Source of the DNA: Harmonia axyridis | Taxonomy: Eukaryota > Arthropoda > Insecta > Coleoptera > Coccinellidae | NCBI RefSeq assembly: GCF_914767665.1 | Contig: NC_059502.1 | Span: forward strand, 40,101,812-40,165,811 | Length of the DNA stretch: 64,000 nt | Direction of reading: 5' to 3' | In this document: piece after piece, positions 60,621 to 64,000 of the stretch | Layout: each line of letters opens with the position of its first letter | Numbering within the stretch: position 1 is the stretch's first letter | The notes under the pieces: model-generated | Told to the model about the DNA's origin: nothing | Seen by the model: the letters and a program-made list of their open reading frames with translations, nothing else | Database searches by the model: none | Position numbers and translations under genes: made by a program

Positions 60621-61217
60621 AAAAAAAAACGAAAGTTTTTTTTTATGACCACCTGCTACCTCGTTGTTCAGAAATCTATTGGCAGACGGCCAATATAACC
60701 CCTGGATGAATCTTCAATGACCAGCGATGGAGGTTCGTCGAGGTTCGCAGCAGCTCGCATTGGATTCCAATGGACTCGGGGTTTGGCTGGTCTGACCTCG
60801 CCTGCTGATTGCGGTTTTCTTCAGCTCGCGATGGCTCCTCTTGTCGCCTTATCTTGGGGGAACTCTTTCGGGCACAAGTATTCCCTGGACATTACCCTCT
60901 CGTAGTCTTGGCCAGTAGTCGAATGCTTCTACCACCAGCTCGTCTAGGCGTTCTAACATGGAATCCACCAGCCTGACATTGAATAGGTCCTACTACTTTT
61001 AGACATCTCTATTCTGAAACATAAAAGGATTAGCGACCATTCGTATGGATCCCCCACGACCAACGACTACCCACTTCGGACTCCAACATAAGGACATCTT
61101 GATGGACGGCCTCACACTCTGGGAGTCTAAATTCGCATTGTGGTCACATCTACAGAAGAGGCGGATGATGTGACCACCAAAGATCGGAGCTTCTCAAAAA
61201 AAAAGCGGCTAACACGG
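60621..61217. other. 3' untranslated part of Gypsy element
   Basis: Between the integrase stop and the polypurine tract. No envelope-like or other recognisable ORF. Confidence 0.5.
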
Positions 61218-62240
61218 TTACACCTTATTGGCATGCTCTCCACCTAGCTCATCCTCGTGGAACGGTTTCAAATCTTTCACGTGGATATGACGGAGGCATT
61301 TACCCGACTCGCTTTTCAAGTTGTAAACCACTGGAGATATGACCTTGGTAACGGTATATGGACCAGAATATTTGGGCGCTAATTTAGATGCAAAGCCTTC
61401 TGCCGCCAACGACAACGGATGTTCTCGGCGCAAAACTTTGTCACCTACCCGGCACGACCACGCTCTCCTTCAGAGATTATAATACCGACTCTGTTGGTTG
61501 AATGCACGAGCCAGCTGGAGTCTAACAAACTCCCGGGTCTCTTGGAGTCGCTTGATGCGATTTGCGTATTGGTCTAACCCTTGGACCTGTGGTTCTTCCG
61601 TTGATTTCTCTGCATCACCTTTGGTTCCTGATGTCCGACGGTTCGTTTCTGGGGAGTGAACCTCCCGACCGAAATTCAGGAACGCCGGTGTGAATCCGGT
61701 GGACTCATGTTTGGCAGAATTCAACGCGAAAGTCAGTTCTCCCACTCGCTCATCCCAGGAGCGATGATCCTGCTCGCAGAATTGTGCTATCATGGTTTTG
61801 ATGGTCCGGTTAGCTCTTTCCACGGGATTGCACTGCGGCGAATAGACCGGAGCAAATCTATGTTGGATACCCAAACTCTTCAGGTTTTCCCTAAATAGAC
61901 CTCCATCGTATTGAGAACCATTGTCGCTAATTACGGTCTTTGGACATCCAAATTTCAGCAACACTAGATCGTAAAACGCCTGGAACACACCTTTACCCGT
62001 GGCTGCCCGGAGTGGTTTGCATTCGATCCACTTCGAGAAACGGTCCTGGAACATCACGAGGAAAGTATTACCCCTTTTGGAACGAAGTAATGGGCCTATT
62101 AGATCCGTGCAGACAGTATGCCATGATTCGGTGATGTGGTACGGTTGCATTTTCTCTGGGGGTTTCTGTTGGCAAACCTTGTACCTCTGGCATTGCTTGC
62201 ACCTTCGAACGTATTGGGCTGCTTCACGGAACATCCCAGG
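61218..62240 (-). pseudogene. Gypsy integrase core and C-terminus
   Basis: Minus strand: WPGMFREAAQYVRRCKQCQR (end of the zinc-binding domain), core TDLIGPLLRSKRGNTFLVMF, ISDNGSQYDGGLFRENLKSL, APVYSPQCNPVERANRTIKT, i.e. D, D, E of the DDE triad, WDERVGELTFALNSAKHEST, then a coiled stretch ending NQQSRYYNL. A TGA at about 61470 interrupts; the same frame resumes WSCRVGDKVLRREHPLSLAA, KLAPKYSGPYTVTKVIS, LRHIHVKDLKPFHED, the C-terminal SH3-like domain. A 1-nt shift near 62250 separates it from the upstream ORF. Not functional as it stands. Confidence 0.85.
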
Positions 62241-62249
62241 CCACTGCTT

Positions 62250-63238
62250 TGGGCCACTCGAAATATGGTCTTTGCGATTCCCAAGTGACCAGCCACCGGC
62301 TCATCATGGTTCTCCCGCAGTATCGACTGCCGATCCTCTGTCGGGATGCACAGTTTCCACAGCGTTCCCATCTCTGTTTCCGTGAAGTCGTCAGCGCTCC
62401 AAAAATATCTATATAACCTTCCCTCCTGTATCCGGTAATCTGGAAATTCCACAGGATTCTTCGAGACCTCCTGGTATTTCTTGGTATACCACGGGCATCG
62501 GTTCGTGTTCTTAACCACATAGGCCTGTTCCTTGATTTTCTTCATCTTGGGCTTACTCGGACGATATCTAGGCTTTTTCGTTTTTTTCTTCAGTTGGGCC
62601 ATCCTTGTTCCTTCGGAACCTCCAAGTTCCTTCTCCGGGAACTTCTGAACGACTCGTGTTTCCTGTCGGTGTAAGGAACTGATCGATGAGTTGTACGGCA
62701 CGGAGATCGGCGACACGGCTCTCTTTAGCAACTTGCCCTTGAGGAAGCACTGCGAGGAACGGAAATCAATCTTAAAATCGTGCGAAGCCAGTAGGTCCAT
62801 TCCCAGAACCAGATCCATCGGTAGATGGGGCACCAAATGGAGTCGAGATTTGATCTCCTCCTCCCCAAACCGTATTATGGGTTCGTACATCTTTTGCACG
62901 GTGATTGAACTTCCGTCGGCCACTGTGGCCACCATATCTGCGATCTCCGACGGAAAAACTCTCATCCTCCTGCATGCCTCTGCTGCCTTTTTGCTCAAAA
63001 AGGACTTAGACGCACCAGTGTCTAGCAGGGCTGCCACGGACTGTTTTCCGATGTGGACAGCGACTATTGGCCGGTTATCCTGCGTGTACGCTGACTGCTT
63101 GATTGGGGATGCCATGGAACGGAACTGTCTCTTCCCCGCGAGGCAGCTCCGCTCTAGTTTTCCGAACATCGGCAATCCCTGGACATCACGCCTTGCTTCC
63201 CACATCGGGAACAAAACAGCCTCGGCGTTGATTGACAC
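62250..63238 (-). pseudogene. Gypsy pol: protease joined to integrase N-terminus, RT missing
   Basis: Aspartic protease: VAVHIGKQSVAALLDTGASK (active-site DTG), MVATVADGSSITVQ, LHLVPHLPMDLVLGMDLLAS. About 100 residues later the same frame enters the pre-integrase segment (WYTKKYQEVSKNPVEFPDYR, EGRLYRYFW) and the zinc-binding HHCC domain (HDEPVAGHLGIAKTIFRVAQ). Reverse transcriptase and RNase H, which normally lie between, are absent, yet the frame is open across the junction (about 62620-62770). The start overlaps the end of gag by ~85 nt in another frame, as for gag-pol frameshifting. The frame is lost near 62250. Confidence 0.8.
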
Positions 63239-64000
63239 TCCCTTCTCAAGTGTCCGACCTTACCACAACGCCAGCATTGAAGTTCTCGGAGCCTTGTGTC
63301 TTCGAACCAAACGACCTTCGCATCACGGGGTGGTGGGTCTCCAGGTTTGACTCTACTTGATGCAGACTCCCTGTTTGGTGTTTCCTTTTGGGCCTTAGGC
63401 GTCGACTTTGGTGCATTTTCCGGTGGCTTTATTTCTTCCGGCCTCTTGGACGGTGGAAACTCGACGATCAAGGTCTGTGGAAGTTTTCGGCGAGGTCTTT
63501 CATATACCAGGTGTGGATCATCGATTAGACCTTTGTGGGCTGGAGGTGGAGTAAATTGGTCCGCATGCCACTGAACCAACTCAAACACCTTTCCTTTGGA
63601 CAACAGCTGGGCATAATTGTTGATCTCTTGAAAAGCCAGCGCCTTCTGCAGGGCCGGCAACAGACGCTTCCTGATCATATTCACCTGCTCAGCTTCAGGA
63701 GGTCGTTTTGTGGTCAACTTCAGGAACAGGTTCTGCATCCTTGTGACGAACGTCAATAGCTTTTCGTCCCCCCCCTGGGTTCGCTTCCTTATTTCCTCTA
63801 GAAGCGTTTCCTCGTAGTCGAGGGGGAGGAAAGCTTCACGCAGTTGCTCCTTGAAGTCTTCCCAACCTCTGAATGTACCTCTCCTGGGAATATACCAATC
63901 CCTGGCATCCTTCCGTAGTAACTCGAAGATAGATTCGAAGAGGTACTGTCGAGTAACCTTGCGAGTTTCGGCTAGATGTTCGACCTCCTGCAGGAATGCG
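63154..64000 (-). CDS. Gypsy gag (partial), with zinc knuckles
   Basis: Open from the window edge: FLQEVEHLAETRKVTRQYLF, LRKDARDWYIPRRGTFRGWE, DFKEQLREAFLPLDYEETLL, typical of Gypsy Gag capsid, continuing TFVTRMQNLFLKL and MIRKRLLPALQKAL. A Pro/Lys-rich linker follows, then two knuckles near the C-terminus: CWRCGKVGHLRREC fits CX2CX4HX4C; the second, CSRCGKQGVMSRDC, has Val where His is expected. It stops at 63154 after CRCSEN. The product would form particles and bind element RNA. A run of eight G (minus, near 63768) is in frame as read. Confidence 0.85.
   Translation of the reverse strand, partial: AFLQEVEHLAETRKVTRQYLFESIFELLRKDARDWYIPRRGTFRGWEDFKEQLREAFLPLDYEETLLEEIRKRTQGGDEKLLTFVTRMQNLFLKLTTKRPPEAEQVNMIRKRLLPALQKALAFQEINNYAQLLSKGKVFELVQWHADQFTPPPAHKGLIDDPHLVYERPRRKLPQTLIVEFPPSKRPEEIKPPENAPKSTPKAQKETPNRESASSRVKPGDPPPRDAKVVWFEDTRLRELQCWRCGKVGHLRRECQSTPRLFCSRCGKQGVMSRDCRCSEN

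Larger units (their letters stand above)
60605..64000 (-). mobile_element. Gypsy-type LTR retrotransposon, gag-pol side (partial)
   Basis: Order on the minus strand: gag (from beyond the window), overlapping pol with protease, integrase, 3' region, polypurine tract and LTR. RT and RNase H are missing between protease and integrase. The left LTR lies outside the window. Confidence 0.8.

Noticed and set aside
60717..60905. 62-codon plus-strand frame in the Gypsy 3' region
   Set aside because: Antisense to the element, no known domain; judged a shadow frame.

Overview
The window looks like repeat-dominated, AT-rich heterochromatin of an arthropod, most likely an insect. The evidence is the mix of transposon families: CR1/Jockey-type LINEs, Penelope-like elements, Tc1/mariner-type elements with the DUF4817 transposase domain, BEL/Pao, Gypsy and Copia LTR elements, very long (TA)n tracts and a 145-bp satellite. 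I cannot name the species, and I recognise no host gene, tRNA or rRNA. Nearly everything that can be annotated is a mobile element, a fragment of one, or tandem repeat.

Layout. 1-960: left end of a decayed Copia-like element (minus strand) with an initiator-Met-type primer-binding site. 960-2637: block A of a 145-bp satellite. 2638-4745: LINE fragments. 4892-5760: a ~128-bp tandem repeat. 6300-7860: a broken LINE. 7900-8660: three 3' ends of an R4/Dong-like LINE, each tailed by poly(A) and/or (TA)n. 8850-10772: a 5'-truncated Penelope-like element with GIY-YIG domain and a hammerhead-like motif after the ORF. 10773-22900: a chain of TA-inserting inverted-repeat elements separated by (TA)n, centred on two oppositely oriented copies of a mariner-related element, which form a giant inverted repeat (arms ~3.2-3.5 kb). 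22977-28022: two 5' ends of the R4-like LINE pointing away from each other, with a CR1-like LINE (minus) in the TA tract between them. 28204-36185: decayed LINE, Penelope and mariner pieces. 36841-42479: a third copy of the mariner-related repeat interrupted by a nearly complete LINE. 42482-43640: rearranged LINE pieces. 43641-55921: satellite block B, interrupted by an old minus-strand LINE which is itself interrupted by an apparently intact plus-strand LINE (49510-54504). 55922-64000: LINE 5' end, BEL/Pao 3' end, and a Gypsy element whose ~2.7-kb LTR contains six ~220-bp repeats and whose pol ORF lacks reverse transcriptase.

How the parts relate. The nesting gives a relative history: satellite first, then the old LINE, then the young LINE. 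In the 10-23 kb part the common thread is the TA dinucleotide, the insertion target of Tc1/mariner elements; the long TA tracts appear to have collected such elements, and an R4-like LINE also starts and ends against TA tracts. The best leads are the putative -1 frameshift site joining ORF1 and ORF2 of the 23-27 kb LINE, two hammerhead-like motifs beside Penelope elements, a possible (TA)n-associated LINE family, the recurring ~60-nt inverted module, and the Gypsy LTR architecture. All are inferences from reading the sequence; no search was run.
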